Origin: Fibrobacter succinogenes
Lineage (GTDB): Bacteria > Fibrobacterota > Fibrobacteria > Fibrobacterales > Fibrobacteraceae
Length of the DNA stretch: 64,000 nucleotides
Assembly: GCA_902762305.1 (NCBI GenBank)
Contig: CACWNW010000017.1
Location: 1-64,000, forward strand
Direction: 5' to 3'
Shown here: piece after piece, positions 23,887 through 32,506 of the stretch
How the letters are laid out: every line of letters starts with the position of its first letter
Numbering within the stretch: position 1 is the stretch's first letter
The notes under the pieces: model-generated
Told to the model about the DNA's origin: nothing
Database searches by the model: none
The model's input: only the letters and a program-made list of their open reading frames with translations
Translations under genes and position numbers: made by a program

Positions 23887-25638
23887 ATGGTACTTGACAC
23901 ATTCAAAAAATACCCAAGCTTGATTTTGGCCGCGTTCAAGCGGTTCCCCCTCGCCATCGCGTTTGCGTTCTTGACATCAGTTGCGTTCATATTCTGCGTT
24001 GATGGGTTACCCAAGGTATTCCCCACAAGAACGACCTTTAGCCGAATCCTTGATATATGGTTACTTATTTACCCTGTCGCAGCCATGCTCATCGCTCTTG
24101 CAACATCGCTCATCCAGGAATCTCGAAAAAGCACACGCAAGATGCCGCAAATTCTTACGAGCGTGAGTTGGCTAGTCATTTCGGTGACACTCAGCCTTTG
24201 TTTTATCTCTGCAGACAACTGGGGTGATAAAGAATCCATAGGGCATATAACCATCTGCATTTACAGCTTTATTGGAATCGCCTTGATTTACGGACCATTC
24301 TGGAATCAAAAGAACGACAACGCTTTATGGGTATTTTACAACAAAACAAGCAATTCAATCTTCACATCTTTTTTTATTGTAATTTTATTTAGCATCGCAT
24401 CATATGCACTCCTAGCTGCAATCAACGCCATATCAAACAATACAGACTCCAGTTTCTCCCTGTTTTGGTTTATAATCGTTTTCACAATATTCCCCATCCT
24501 ATGCATGGCGGGCATCCCGTCCATCGACAAATGCACCGAAGAAACGCCCACGTTAAAGAATTCTGTAACCACCATAAAATTGAAGATAAAATCAAGGCAG
24601 TTCAGTTTTTCTTTCGACAGCATCAAACACATATTTTTACCGCTTTACACCATTTTCGTCATCATCGTCCATATTTACGACATCACAGCCCTGTTGCAAT
24701 GGGAGTTACCAACAAAAACAACCTTTTTCCTTGCAGTCGGCGCCTTAACTTGCGTACTCATCATCCAAAACAAATATTATCCAGCTATTATACAACCCGA
24801 ACATTCTTCCGAAAAGACAATCGCAAGGGCCCTTTCCTACACTTGCATTTTCCCCATCTTTACGGCAACCATCGCGATTATCCAAAGAATTTCTGAACAC
24901 GGCATTACGGCAAGCCTATATGTTACATTAGGCTTTTGTATCTTCTCATGCATATTCGTTATACTCAACTGCATCCCCAAAATCATTCTAACTAAATATG
25001 TTATCATCATTTTCTGTGCGATACTTACGGTATCCCTGATAGGCCCCTTCAGCGCAACAAGCATCACCCGCAACGCCTGGCTCAAGAACATCGAGAAAAC
25101 ACTCGTCAGCGAAGGCTACACTGCATACCCGCTCAGCGAAAAAGACGCAAAAAAATTTTTCTCGGACCTTTGGGATAAAGACGGGCACAAGGCAAGCATC
25201 GTCGCCTACCAAGTAAAAGCACTCCATGCAAGATCTATCGAAAAACTTTACCAGTACTTCCCCGAAAATAGCGACCTTGCGGACATTTCCAAAAAATACC
25301 CTACAATTACCAAGACTATTAAAAACGACAAAATCCACACGATGCCCGAAAATTTCAGCAAATTCGCATTCGTGGTTTACACTTTCAAACACGAAGACCT
25401 CGCGACGCGAAACGACACGCTGTTTTTCGATTACCCGCTCAAGGACATCGACTCGACAAGCAGCAAGGTTCTCAGTTTCTACATACCAAAGCAAAGTTGG
25501 CTTGATAAGGACATAAAGGTCCTCGAAACCGAGGGCGCCAGATTCGAAGTGGAAGACATAAGATTCCGCCAATGGGAAAACGAAAAGCACCAACGCGAAA
25601 GAGACCTGCGCCTCGTCGGGATGCTGTTCATGGAGTGA
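23887..25638 (+). CDS. DUF4153-like multi-pass membrane protein, copy 3 of 3
   Basis: A 583-residue third paralogue, the most divergent. It keeps KKYPSLILAAFKRFPLAIAF at the N-terminus, MAGIPSIDKCTEETPTLKN in the membrane part, QRISEHGI in the conserved loop and VSEGYTAYPLSEKDAKKF ahead of the soluble domain, which ends LVGMLFME. AGAGG lies 6 nt before the ATG. A 90-bp gap holding a dispersed repeat separates it from copy 2. Three different copies in a row suggest either a hetero-oligomer or variation of an outward-facing domain; both are inference. Confidence 0.75.
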   Translation: MVLDTFKKYPSLILAAFKRFPLAIAFAFLTSVAFIFCVDGLPKVFPTRTTFSRILDIWLLIYPVAAMLIALATSLIQESRKSTRKMPQILTSVSWLVISVTLSLCFISADNWGDKESIGHITICIYSFIGIALIYGPFWNQKNDNALWVFYNKTSNSIFTSFFIVILFSIASYALLAAINAISNNTDSSFSLFWFIIVFTIFPILCMAGIPSIDKCTEETPTLKNSVTTIKLKIKSRQFSFSFDSIKHIFLPLYTIFVIIVHIYDITALLQWELPTKTTFFLAVGALTCVLIIQNKYYPAIIQPEHSSEKTIARALSYTCIFPIFTATIAIIQRISEHGITASLYVTLGFCIFSCIFVILNCIPKIILTKYVIIIFCAILTVSLIGPFSATSITRNAWLKNIEKTLVSEGYTAYPLSEKDAKKFFSDLWDKDGHKASIVAYQVKALHARSIEKLYQYFPENSDLADISKKYPTITKTIKNDKIHTMPENFSKFAFVVYTFKHEDLATRNDTLFFDYPLKDIDSTSSKVLSFYIPKQSWLDKDIKVLETEGARFEVEDIRFRQWENEKHQRERDLRLVGMLFME

Positions 25639-25639
25639 A

Positions 25640-25667
25640 GTCATCCTCGACCAACGGGAGGGGATCC
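25640..25667 (+). repeat. Dispersed intergenic repeat, copy 3 (degenerate)
   Basis: GTCATCCTCGACCAACGGGA followed by GGGGATCC. Similarity is confined to the two ends. Confidence 0.45.
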
Positions 25668-25752
25668 ATACACCCCATATTACATTTTGGGCTTGACCAT
25701 ATTTATGCATATAACTATATTTACGCATAAATAGAATTTTAAAGGAATTACT

Positions 25753-27130
25753 ATGGAATACAAAATTAAGGATATCAACCTCGCGATCGAAGGCCGCAAG
25801 GAACTCGAGCCTCCACATGACCGTGCAGACCGCCATCCTCATCGAGACGCTCGTGGACCTCGGTGCCGACGTGCGCTGGGTCAGCTGCAACATCTTCAGC
25901 ACGCAGGACAACGCTGCCGCCGCCGTCGTGGTCGGCAAGAAGGGCACTGTGGAAAACCCGCAGGGCGTGCCCGTGTTCGCCTGGAAGGGAGAATCCTTGG
26001 AAGAATACTGGGAAAACACCGCCCGTGCCCTCGTGTGGCCCGACGGCAAGACCGCAGACCTCATCGTGGATGACGGCGGCGACGCCACCATGCTCGTGAC
26101 CTGCGGCGCCGAATTCGAAGACGCCGGCAAGGTGCCCGAATTCAATCCCGAAAAGGACAGCGAAGAATGGGGCGTGTTCCTCGCCACGTGCAAGAAGATT
26201 TTCGAGAAGGACCCGAAGCAGTGGACCCGCGCCCGCGAAGCTCTCCGCGGCGTTTCCGAAGAAACCACGACCGGTGTGCATCGCCTGTACCAGATGGCCC
26301 AGGCCGGCCGCCTCAAGTTCCCGGCAATCAACGTGAACGATTCCGTGACCAAGTCCAAGTTCGACAACCTCTACGGCTGCCGCCACTCCTTGATCGACGG
26401 CATCAACCGCGCCACCGACGTGATGATGGCCGGCAAGATTGCAGTCGTGTGTGGCTACGGCGACGTGGGTAAGGGCTGCGCTCAGTCCCTCCGCGGCCAG
26501 GGCGCCCGCGTGATCATCACCGAAATCGACCCGATTTGCGCACTCCAGGCCGTGATGGAAGGCTACGAAGTCAAGACCCTCGACGAAGTCGTTGGCTACG
26601 CCGATATCTTCGTGACCACCACCGGCAACACCGGCATCATCTCCGCCGCTCAGATGAGCAAGATGAAGCACCGCGCCATCGTCGGTAACATCGGCCACTT
26701 CGACAACGAAATCGACATGGCCGGCCTCAAGAAGATTCCGGGCATCGTCCGCAACGAAATCAAGCCGCAGTACGACGAATGGATTTTCCCCGACGGCCAC
26801 AGCATCCTCATCCTTATCCTCGCCGAAGGCCGCCTGCTCAACCTCGGCTGCGCCACCGGTCACCCGAGCTTCGTGATGAGCGCAAGCTTCACGAACCAGA
26901 CCATCGCGCAGATCGACCTCTGGCTCAACGCCCAGGGCAAGCAGACCGTCGCCGGCATCAAGTACGAAAGCGGTGTCGTGTACACGCTCCCGAAGATCCT
27001 CGACGAGAAGGTCGCACGCCTCCACTTGGAAAAGCTCGGCGTCCACCTGACCACGCTCACCAAGGCCCAGGCCGACTACATCGGCGTGCCTGTGGAAGGC
27101 CCGTACAAGGCGGATCACTACAGGTACTAA
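25753..27130 (+). pseudogene. ahcY: Adenosylhomocysteinase with 5' internal deletion and frame change
   Basis: AhcY splits S-adenosylhomocysteine into adenosine and homocysteine with tightly bound NAD. The frame starts properly at 25753 (AAAGGA site; [18 protein letters not shown]), then switches at about 25810 to another frame that resumes at [15 protein letters not shown]. Family members have about 29 more residues between these points, so roughly 89 bp are missing. From 25817 on, the 437 codons are intact and well conserved: [21 protein letters not shown], the NAD loop [10 protein letters not shown] and the C-terminal [10 protein letters not shown]. Translation from the internal ATG at 25817 would lose the adenosine-contacting His just before it. 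Either a recent lesion or an assembly error. Confidence 0.85.
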
Positions 27131-27134
27131 CCGC

Positions 27135-27166
27135 GTCATCCTGAGCCACGTAGTGGCGAAGGACCC
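27135..27166 (+). repeat. Dispersed intergenic repeat, copy 4
   Basis: GTCATCCTGAGCCACGTAGT followed by GGCGAAGGACCC, directly after ahcY. Confidence 0.6.
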
Positions 27167-27180
27167 AGACCCGAATATCA

Positions 27181-27214
27181 AAATCCCCCGGCACCTGCCG
27201 AGGGATTTTTTTTT
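27181..27214 (+). terminator. Terminator after ahcY
   Basis: AAATCCC and CGGCA pair with TGCCG and GGGATTT around a short loop, followed by nine T. Confidence 0.85.
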
Positions 27215-27349
27215 GCGCGATACGAAATTAGAAATCTATTCCATAATGGCGTCCTTTTACCTTTCTTGGAACATATTCTTCGTGGTCTGCGCCGCGATAG
27301 TTTTCATTGATACTTATATTTACCATACAAGCCCAAAATGGAGGAAGAA

Positions 27350-28714
27350 ATGCAAATTTCCAAAATCATGGCCATTGCCGCAGCCTTCTGTCTCTGTTCC
27401 TGCCAAGATTCCAAGCAAGAACACCAAGAAAAAGAAGAACAACTTGCAGTCGCAAAAATCTATTCTATCGGTAGTGTCGGAAGCCATCTAACACCTCAAG
27501 CGGGCAACACGTACAATCCAGAAAATCTTATTGACCACGATACCGCAACTACCTGGGCACTACCATTCAAAGAAAACGGCAGCGTCATCCTGGATTTTCA
27601 TATAAGCGCTGAAAAAATTAAATATATAGAAGTATTCAATGGCTACGGAAAGAGTCTATTAAGGCACGGGCAAAACAGCCGCGCAAAACAGGTCAGTATT
27701 TATGCTGATCGTGTAAACACGGCAAATATCATTTGGAAGGGCGAACTAAAGGACACGCTCGGTTTTCAAAAAATCATTCTAGACAATCAACCGAAAAACA
27801 CTTCCCATATTTTCTTAAAAATAAATTCCGTCTATCCTGGCAATAAATGGAACGATCTTTGCATTTCTGAAATCAAGTTCTTTGGCCAAAGCGCATCCGT
27901 AAAAGACTCCGAAATAAAAGCCGACAATACGGAGAACTCCAAACCAGCAGAACAGCCCGCCCCGCAAGAATCGAGCAACAATGATTCTACAGATGATTCT
28001 AAGACAAAGGATGCAGCAAGCGATAGCCCAATAGATTCTACAAATGCGCAGGAACCCCCTGCAACACAAGACACCCTCGCTGAACAAGACGACGAGACCT
28101 TGCCCGAAATAATAGGAGAATCGGACTGGAGAATCAATACCACAAAGATTCACATCAACGAATCCCAAATAGAAACAATGTCCAAACAGCGTTACGTGGT
28201 CTTAACCGAATCGCAGAAAAAGGAACTCTCTGATTATTGGACCTACGATACACTTTTTGCCATCTCCGAAAACTGGAATGACTGTACATGCATGATGATT
28301 TATTGCTACTGGATCGCACGCGACACCATCTCTGTAGAAAAAGGATTGATTCCTGCATCCGCATCGATTGTTTCGGAATCAAATGATGACGATGTTGACG
28401 GCGATGTTGATGACGATGCTTATTTGACCATGGGTGATTTCTTCGGCAGCTTGGATTATGTCATTGTCGGTCTCGACGGAAACCTTTATAGGAAAGGCGT
28501 TCCCGTCAGCATCGAAGAACTTCGCGCCGAACAGGCCGCCAAAGGAATCAATGTCGAAACAACAATGTCCCCCGATTCCATAAAGGGATATGGATGTCAT
28601 GAGAATAAATTAGACATCAATATTCCCAGTATGTTGGTAATGCCCAAAAGAACCAGCAAACCCATTATCAGGAACCTGATTTCCTCGGGTTTGAAATTCT
28701 GCATTTCAGGGTAA
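27350..28714 (+). CDS. Lipoprotein with discoidin-like (carbohydrate-binding) domain
   Basis: The protein has 454 residues from the ATG at 27350, which has GGAGG 5 nt upstream. The signal peptide ends in lipobox CSCQ. Residues about 45-185 look like a discoidin/F5-8C or NADase-type glycan-binding domain: NPENLIDHDTATTWALPFKENGSV at its start and NDLCISEIKFFG at its end are typical. An acidic low-complexity linker (about 190-260; Asp, Ser, Thr, Pro, Glu) separates it from a C-terminal part of about 190 residues with several Cys (NDCTCMMIYCYW) that I do not recognise. Low GC suggests acquisition. Confidence 0.75.
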   Translation: MQISKIMAIAAAFCLCSCQDSKQEHQEKEEQLAVAKIYSIGSVGSHLTPQAGNTYNPENLIDHDTATTWALPFKENGSVILDFHISAEKIKYIEVFNGYGKSLLRHGQNSRAKQVSIYADRVNTANIIWKGELKDTLGFQKIILDNQPKNTSHIFLKINSVYPGNKWNDLCISEIKFFGQSASVKDSEIKADNTENSKPAEQPAPQESSNNDSTDDSKTKDAASDSPIDSTNAQEPPATQDTLAEQDDETLPEIIGESDWRINTTKIHINESQIETMSKQRYVVLTESQKKELSDYWTYDTLFAISENWNDCTCMMIYCYWIARDTISVEKGLIPASASIVSESNDDDVDGDVDDDAYLTMGDFFGSLDYVIVGLDGNLYRKGVPVSIEELRAEQAAKGINVETTMSPDSIKGYGCHENKLDINIPSMLVMPKRTSKPIIRNLISSGLKFCISG

Positions 28715-28730
28715 GACAAAATCTCGGGTT

Positions 28731-28946
28731 TTACCGGTTCCAGCCGTTATGCCCGTCGCCGTAATACAGTGCGGCATCTTCGGGCCCAAAGTCGTCTGGC
28801 CCTGTATCGCGTGGAGAAAGCCACCCGCGCATCTTCTTGATGCGAGCCTTGCGCTCTTCTGCAGCACGGTCTGCGGCAGCCTTTTGCATATCAGGGGTCG
28901 CGGCCTTGGCTGCGCCCTGTTCTTCGGGAGAGGGAGTCTTGAGCAT
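28731..28946 (-). CDS. Hypothetical 71-residue charged protein
   Basis: The ATG at 28946 has GGAGG 5 nt upstream; the longer frame to 29009 has no ribosome site. The sequence is rich in Ala, Lys, Arg and Glu over residues 1-45 (probably one helix) and ends DDFGPEDAALYYGDGHNGWNR. It converges on the lipoprotein gene with 16 bp between stops. A TATATTTA element lies about 30 nt upstream of its ribosome site. Function unknown. Confidence 0.65.
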   Translation of the reverse strand: MLKTPSPEEQGAAKAATPDMQKAAADRAAEERKARIKKMRGWLSPRDTGPDDFGPEDAALYYGDGHNGWNR

Positions 28947-29078
28947 AGGAGCCTCCTGGCTGAAGGATGCTTTATAAATATATATAAATTCACGCCAAAA
29001 CACACGCATATTGCCCCGAAAACATATTTCGCATTCATAATCTTATCTGTAATATTCTGTGTAGTCGTTGAGGCCTTT

Positions 29079-29832
29079 TTACTTCCCGTTCCGGGCAGCG
29101 GCAATCTCGGCATTGATTTCGTCGAGTGTCATTTCGGCGGAACCAGCCTTCTTGGCGTCGGCGGAAAGTTGCTGCATGAGAACCTTCCAATAACCTTCTT
29201 TTCTCCCACCAATTCGTTTTAACAGTCTCTTCTTTTGCAAACTTGAAAGGTGGTATTTTATGCCGTCAGGAGTGATGTCTCCGATAGCCTCGGCAATTTC
29301 ATTACGAGAAAAACCGCTATTTTCCTTAATCACTTCAAGAATTTTCAACTCCATTTCGGATATCTTTTGGGTAGTCTTTTGGGCAGTCTTTTGGGTAGTC
29401 TTTTGGGTAGTCCCCTCTTCCAATACAAGGTTATCCTGAAATCCCCATGAAAATCCTGCATGACGGGTTCCGGCAAGTAGACATGCCTTCGCGCATCTTT
29501 TCCAAGGTGATGTCCCTGCAAAGCGTCCCTGGGGACGTCACTTCCAGGCGGTCATCATACAACGCCACCTGCACCTTGCGAGGGATTAGGTAACTGCGAT
29601 GTTTTCGCCTTCAAGAACTGGCTCCTTGAGCATGTAACGTTCAGCCTCGCGGGTCGTTGCCGCCACGCGAACAAAAGTGCCCTCGGTTATCGTCCACGCC
29701 AAAAACGATCATGCCACCCTTGCCATTGGCAAAAGCTACAACAGTCTTGATAAACTTGATACTCTGTTCAGGAACATCTCTCTTGAACTCAAGCACCTCT
29801 GATTCGCCAGCTAAAATTTCTTCCTTGGTCAT
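29079..29832 (-). pseudogene. Broken AlbA_2/Schlafen-type ATP-binding regulator, chimeric 3' end
   Basis: Pieces of one gene are recognisable in order on the minus strand. 29832-29641 encodes an AlbA_2 N-terminus (SEVLEFKRDVPEQSIKFIKT, then AFANGKGGMIVFGVDD). A frame-disrupted stretch near 29600-29450 encodes VQVALYDDRLEVTSPGT, part of the HATPase-like domain. 29423-29079 encodes a TTQKTTQKTAQKTTQK linker and winged helix (FSRNEIAEAIGDITPDGIKYH). The last 33 codons (QQLSADAKKAGSAEMTLDEI onward) match the tail of the separate gene at 32263-32460, so the 3' end was joined by recombination. The intact relative is at 29930-31399. Most of the central domain is deleted. Confidence 0.8.
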
Positions 29833-29845
29833 GAAGGTCTCCCTT

Positions 29846-29947
29846 AATAATCCTCTAGCCCGCTCGGCATGAGCGAACGTTAAAAACGGTTTTAATTGCG
29901 CCTACTCTGAAGGCACAATTTGGGTTTGTTTATGTTTTGGGATGCTC
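29846..29947. repeat. ~100-bp direct repeat, copy A
   Basis: About 100 bp nearly identical to 31933-32033. On the minus strand it holds the last codons of an AlbA_2 gene (Glu-His-Pro-Lys-Thr-stop), a hairpin AATTGTGCC...GGCGCAATT with a T-rich tail, and the leader up to about 14 bp before the next gene's start. Confidence 0.8.
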
Positions 29948-31399
29948 CACGTCGTGCACCTCCCAGTGGCCACCGCGATCTCCGCCAATACGAGCTATGC
30001 GCCCAGACTTTGTGAGATTTCTCAATTGCCATTTTACGCCGTCAGCAGTTATTCCACAAATTTCTGATAACTCCAACCTAGTCACATTAGGATTGTTTGA
30101 TATCGCATCAAGTATTTTCTGGGTAGTTTTCTGGGTAGTTTTCTGGGCAGTTTTCTGGGTAGTTTCCGAGTCTTCATTCTGACCACCTTTCTGACTACCA
30201 GCCTCATTTTCCGCATCAAACGAATAATTTTCGTTCAGCGGTTGAATGATACGGAAAACATCATCTTCAAAAAACTCAGGTTCAACACCGGAATAAAGCT
30301 TCCCGTACTTGAACATTTTCCGGGCACCAGAACCGAGCTTTTCCGAATAGCCGATATTGCGAAAAAAGCTTGCGATAAGCGGATTCTTTGGGAACGGCTC
30401 AAGATTCCTCAGCGTTATCGGACCGTTGAACCGAGCCCTGTTCGCATTTTCCACATACATTCTGTCCTGTTCTATCACAAACTTCGCCTGATACGAACTT
30501 GAATACTCCCGATGCATCAGTGTGTTTACCAACATTTCACGAGCCACAATATTCCGAAGAGATTTGCGTTCGGCCCCTTCCACATAGAATTTATCGGGCA
30601 GGTGCAACGCCGCGAATTTAAAAAGCTGTTCAAAACTTTCGACCAAGTTCGTAACTACCGTCAAACGGTCATCATAACGATCAACATTCACCTTGCGGAC
30701 AAGGGCATCCGTCTGGTAAGCAGGACAAATATCGCGAATAACTTCGTCGCGACCAAGAAGCATCACCGCGGCAAGATTGAACCCATTTTTGCCGGTAACA
30801 TGATCCTCGGCATAAAGCCCTGCACTTTTCAACAAATCCCTGTTCGAAAGTTTTTCCCAAAGGTGGCTACCGCCAGCGTTGTTCTTGGCCAGAATCCGTA
30901 TCATCGGCAGTAAATCCCAGCGCAAGTCTTTCAACTTTACGTACGGATACACCCTGCGTTCTGTGTAGATTTCTTGCTTGCGGATAAACATCTGCGCAAT
31001 TTTTGCTGTCGCAGTCACCTTGACATCCGCCTCGTCTACGCGGTCATAAATCCGTTTCTTGAACGAATGTACCTCGCCGCTCGAAGGGACATGGATATGA
31101 ATCAAGGTTTTCTTGCGGTACTTGAAAATTTCCGGTTCAAGGTAAAGCGTGGGGCTGAACAAGTCCGGATTACCGATGGCACTGATAAAGTTTTTCACCA
31201 TCGGCTGGGCTGCATTTTCAGGAACGCCAACAACAGTCCCATTGTCAAGCACCCCCAGGTAAATATCTCCTCCGAATCGGTTCGAAAACGAGCAGACCGT
31301 TTCAAAGGTGTCCATTTCAATGGTGCCACCAGCCCGTTTGAACTCTATGGCCGCAGTTTCCCCAATCTTCAGGGCATTCTCAAATTTTGCAAGATTCAT
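29930..31399 (-). CDS. AlbA_2/Schlafen-type ATP-binding transcriptional regulator
   Basis: A 489-residue protein. Residues about 10-130 are the AlbA_2 (Schlafen-AAA_4) domain (GETAAIEFKRAGG, then FSNRFGGDIYLGV). Residues about 270-380 are HATPase-like (REMLVNTLMHREYSSS, ENANRARF, GYSEKLGSGARKM). A repeat linker TTQKTAQKTTQKTTQK near 416-432 is encoded by 12-bp tandem units, and a winged helix ends the protein. Such proteins often sit in defence and mobile regions; the substrate is unknown. The ATG overlaps the stop of the ORF6N gene (TAATG), so translation is coupled. The 3' end lies in direct repeat copy A. Confidence 0.85.
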   Translation of the reverse strand: MNLAKFENALKIGETAAIEFKRAGGTIEMDTFETVCSFSNRFGGDIYLGVLDNGTVVGVPENAAQPMVKNFISAIGNPDLFSPTLYLEPEIFKYRKKTLIHIHVPSSGEVHSFKKRIYDRVDEADVKVTATAKIAQMFIRKQEIYTERRVYPYVKLKDLRWDLLPMIRILAKNNAGGSHLWEKLSNRDLLKSAGLYAEDHVTGKNGFNLAAVMLLGRDEVIRDICPAYQTDALVRKVNVDRYDDRLTVVTNLVESFEQLFKFAALHLPDKFYVEGAERKSLRNIVAREMLVNTLMHREYSSSYQAKFVIEQDRMYVENANRARFNGPITLRNLEPFPKNPLIASFFRNIGYSEKLGSGARKMFKYGKLYSGVEPEFFEDDVFRIIQPLNENYSFDAENEAGSQKGGQNEDSETTQKTAQKTTQKTTQKILDAISNNPNVTRLELSEICGITADGVKWQLRNLTKSGRIARIGGDRGGHWEVHDVEHPKT

Positions 31400-31932
31400 T
31401 ACGTGGCCTCCCTATTAGCGGCTGCTTGATCTTGATGTTGGCTCATAAATTCAATATGCCCAACTATTGATTCTAAGAGTTCTTTGGGCAACTCATCAAC
31501 CCCAATCAACTGTTGGTTCTCCACAATGCAGTCCTTCATCTGCTTGAAAAGGCGAATCAAAGCCTTGCTTTGGGCGGTAGCCCGTTCGCCCTTGAGCACC
31601 GTCATGAGCATGTAGATACCCTGTTCGGTGAATGCGTAGGGTGCATATTTTATGTTAGTCCCTCGTCGACTATTGTTCAAGGACGAAATTTTCGACCTTG
31701 AACATGTTTCCGCCTCCTTTAAAGTTAATTGGAAACGAAAATCTTCATCGAATTTTTCGATATTATTTTTCACCTGTTCGTTAAATCTCTTTGTCGTATA
31801 CCCATAAATCTCAGCCAGGTCGGCATCGAGCATCACCTTGACCCCGCGGATGGTATATATCCGCGATTTCAGCAGGGCTTCGTCGATGAGCGGAAACTCC
31901 GCGACAGCCAATTTACCAGTTTTTCTTGCCAT
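31399..31932 (-). CDS. ORF6N-domain protein
   Basis: A 177-residue protein with the ORF6N domain at residues about 15-105: IYTIRGVKVMLDADLAEIYGYTTKRFNEQVKNNIEKFDEDFRFQL and then KYAPYAFTEQGIYMLMTVLKGERA. This domain is found in phage antirepressor-like and KilA-type proteins and is presumed to bind DNA. The C-terminal helix (SIVGHIEFMSQHQDQAAAN) may mediate pairing. It is the first gene of a two-gene operon with the AlbA_2 protein. Its leader lies in direct repeat copy B. Confidence 0.9.
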   Translation of the reverse strand: MARKTGKLAVAEFPLIDEALLKSRIYTIRGVKVMLDADLAEIYGYTTKRFNEQVKNNIEKFDEDFRFQLTLKEAETCSRSKISSLNNSRRGTNIKYAPYAFTEQGIYMLMTVLKGERATAQSKALIRLFKQMKDCIVENQQLIGVDELPKELLESIVGHIEFMSQHQDQAAANREAT

Positions 31933-32033
31933 AATAATCCTCTAGCCCGCACGGCATATGCGAACATTAAAAACGATTTTAATTGCGTCTGCACTGCGGA
32001 CGCAATTTGAGTTTGTTATGTTTTGGGATGCTC
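31933..32033. repeat. ~100-bp direct repeat, copy B
   Basis: Second copy of the repeat at 29846-29947. On the minus strand the codons Glu-His-Pro-Lys-Thr-stop are preserved although no AlbA_2 gene precedes them, showing that a gene was lost upstream. The arms AATTGCGTC (31981-31989) and GACGCAATT (31999-32007) form a terminator-like hairpin. Confidence 0.8.
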
Positions 32034-32262
32034 TTGCGGTGCTGTTGGCGAGGGTCTTCCTCGGCGTTACCTAGCGCGGCTTTCGCCACACACTCGAATA
32101 GGTCGTGTTCCTATCAGCTATCCAACAACATCAACAAGAAGGTTGATGAGCCCCACCGCGGATGCACGTACGGGCCGCAAGGCCTATGCCGACTGTCGCA
32201 GGGATTGTCGTAATACAGGGATAAATATACAAACAGGCCAGCGGGAAGTCAACACCCGCGCG
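32034..32262. other. Non-coding remnant
   Basis: No supported gene. The stretch probably descends from the lost AlbA_2 gene and its neighbours, given the preserved stop region in repeat copy B. Only short frames remain. Confidence 0.4.
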
Positions 32263-32460
32263 TTACTTCCCGCTCCTGGCTGCGGCGATTTCGGCGTTGA
32301 TTTCGTCGAGTGTCATTTCGGCGGAACCAGCCTTCTTGGCGTCGGCGGAAAGCAGCTGCATGGTCCGGAGCATACCGCGCTGGGCCTGCCCGCGCAATTC
32401 CAAGATGGCATTCCATCCAGTATTATCTTTCTTGTTCTCTTCTTCTGATTTTTTCTTCAT
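32263..32460 (-). CDS. Small antitoxin-like protein
   Basis: A 65-residue protein with GGAG 7 nt before its ATG. The N-terminus is highly charged (MKKKSEEENKKD) and the C-terminus MTLDEINAEIAAARSGK resembles tails of RelB/Phd-type antitoxins, which fold around a toxin. The same tail is attached to the broken AlbA_2 gene at 29079. It follows the YhcG nuclease gene by 46 nt and could form a pair with it, but this pairing is an inference and the family match is weak. Confidence 0.5.
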   Translation of the reverse strand: MKKKSEEENKKDNTGWNAILELRGQAQRGMLRTMQLLSADAKKAGSAEMTLDEINAEIAAARSGK

Positions 32461-32506
32461 CGTATTTCTCCTTTAATTGGTTGAAGGGCGCATCTTCACA
32501 ATACTC

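Noticed and set aside
25639-25752. SAH or SAM riboswitch before ahcY
   Set aside because: The 114-bp leader has no conserved pairing elements, only AT-rich TATATTTA-like direct repeats and a normal ribosome site.
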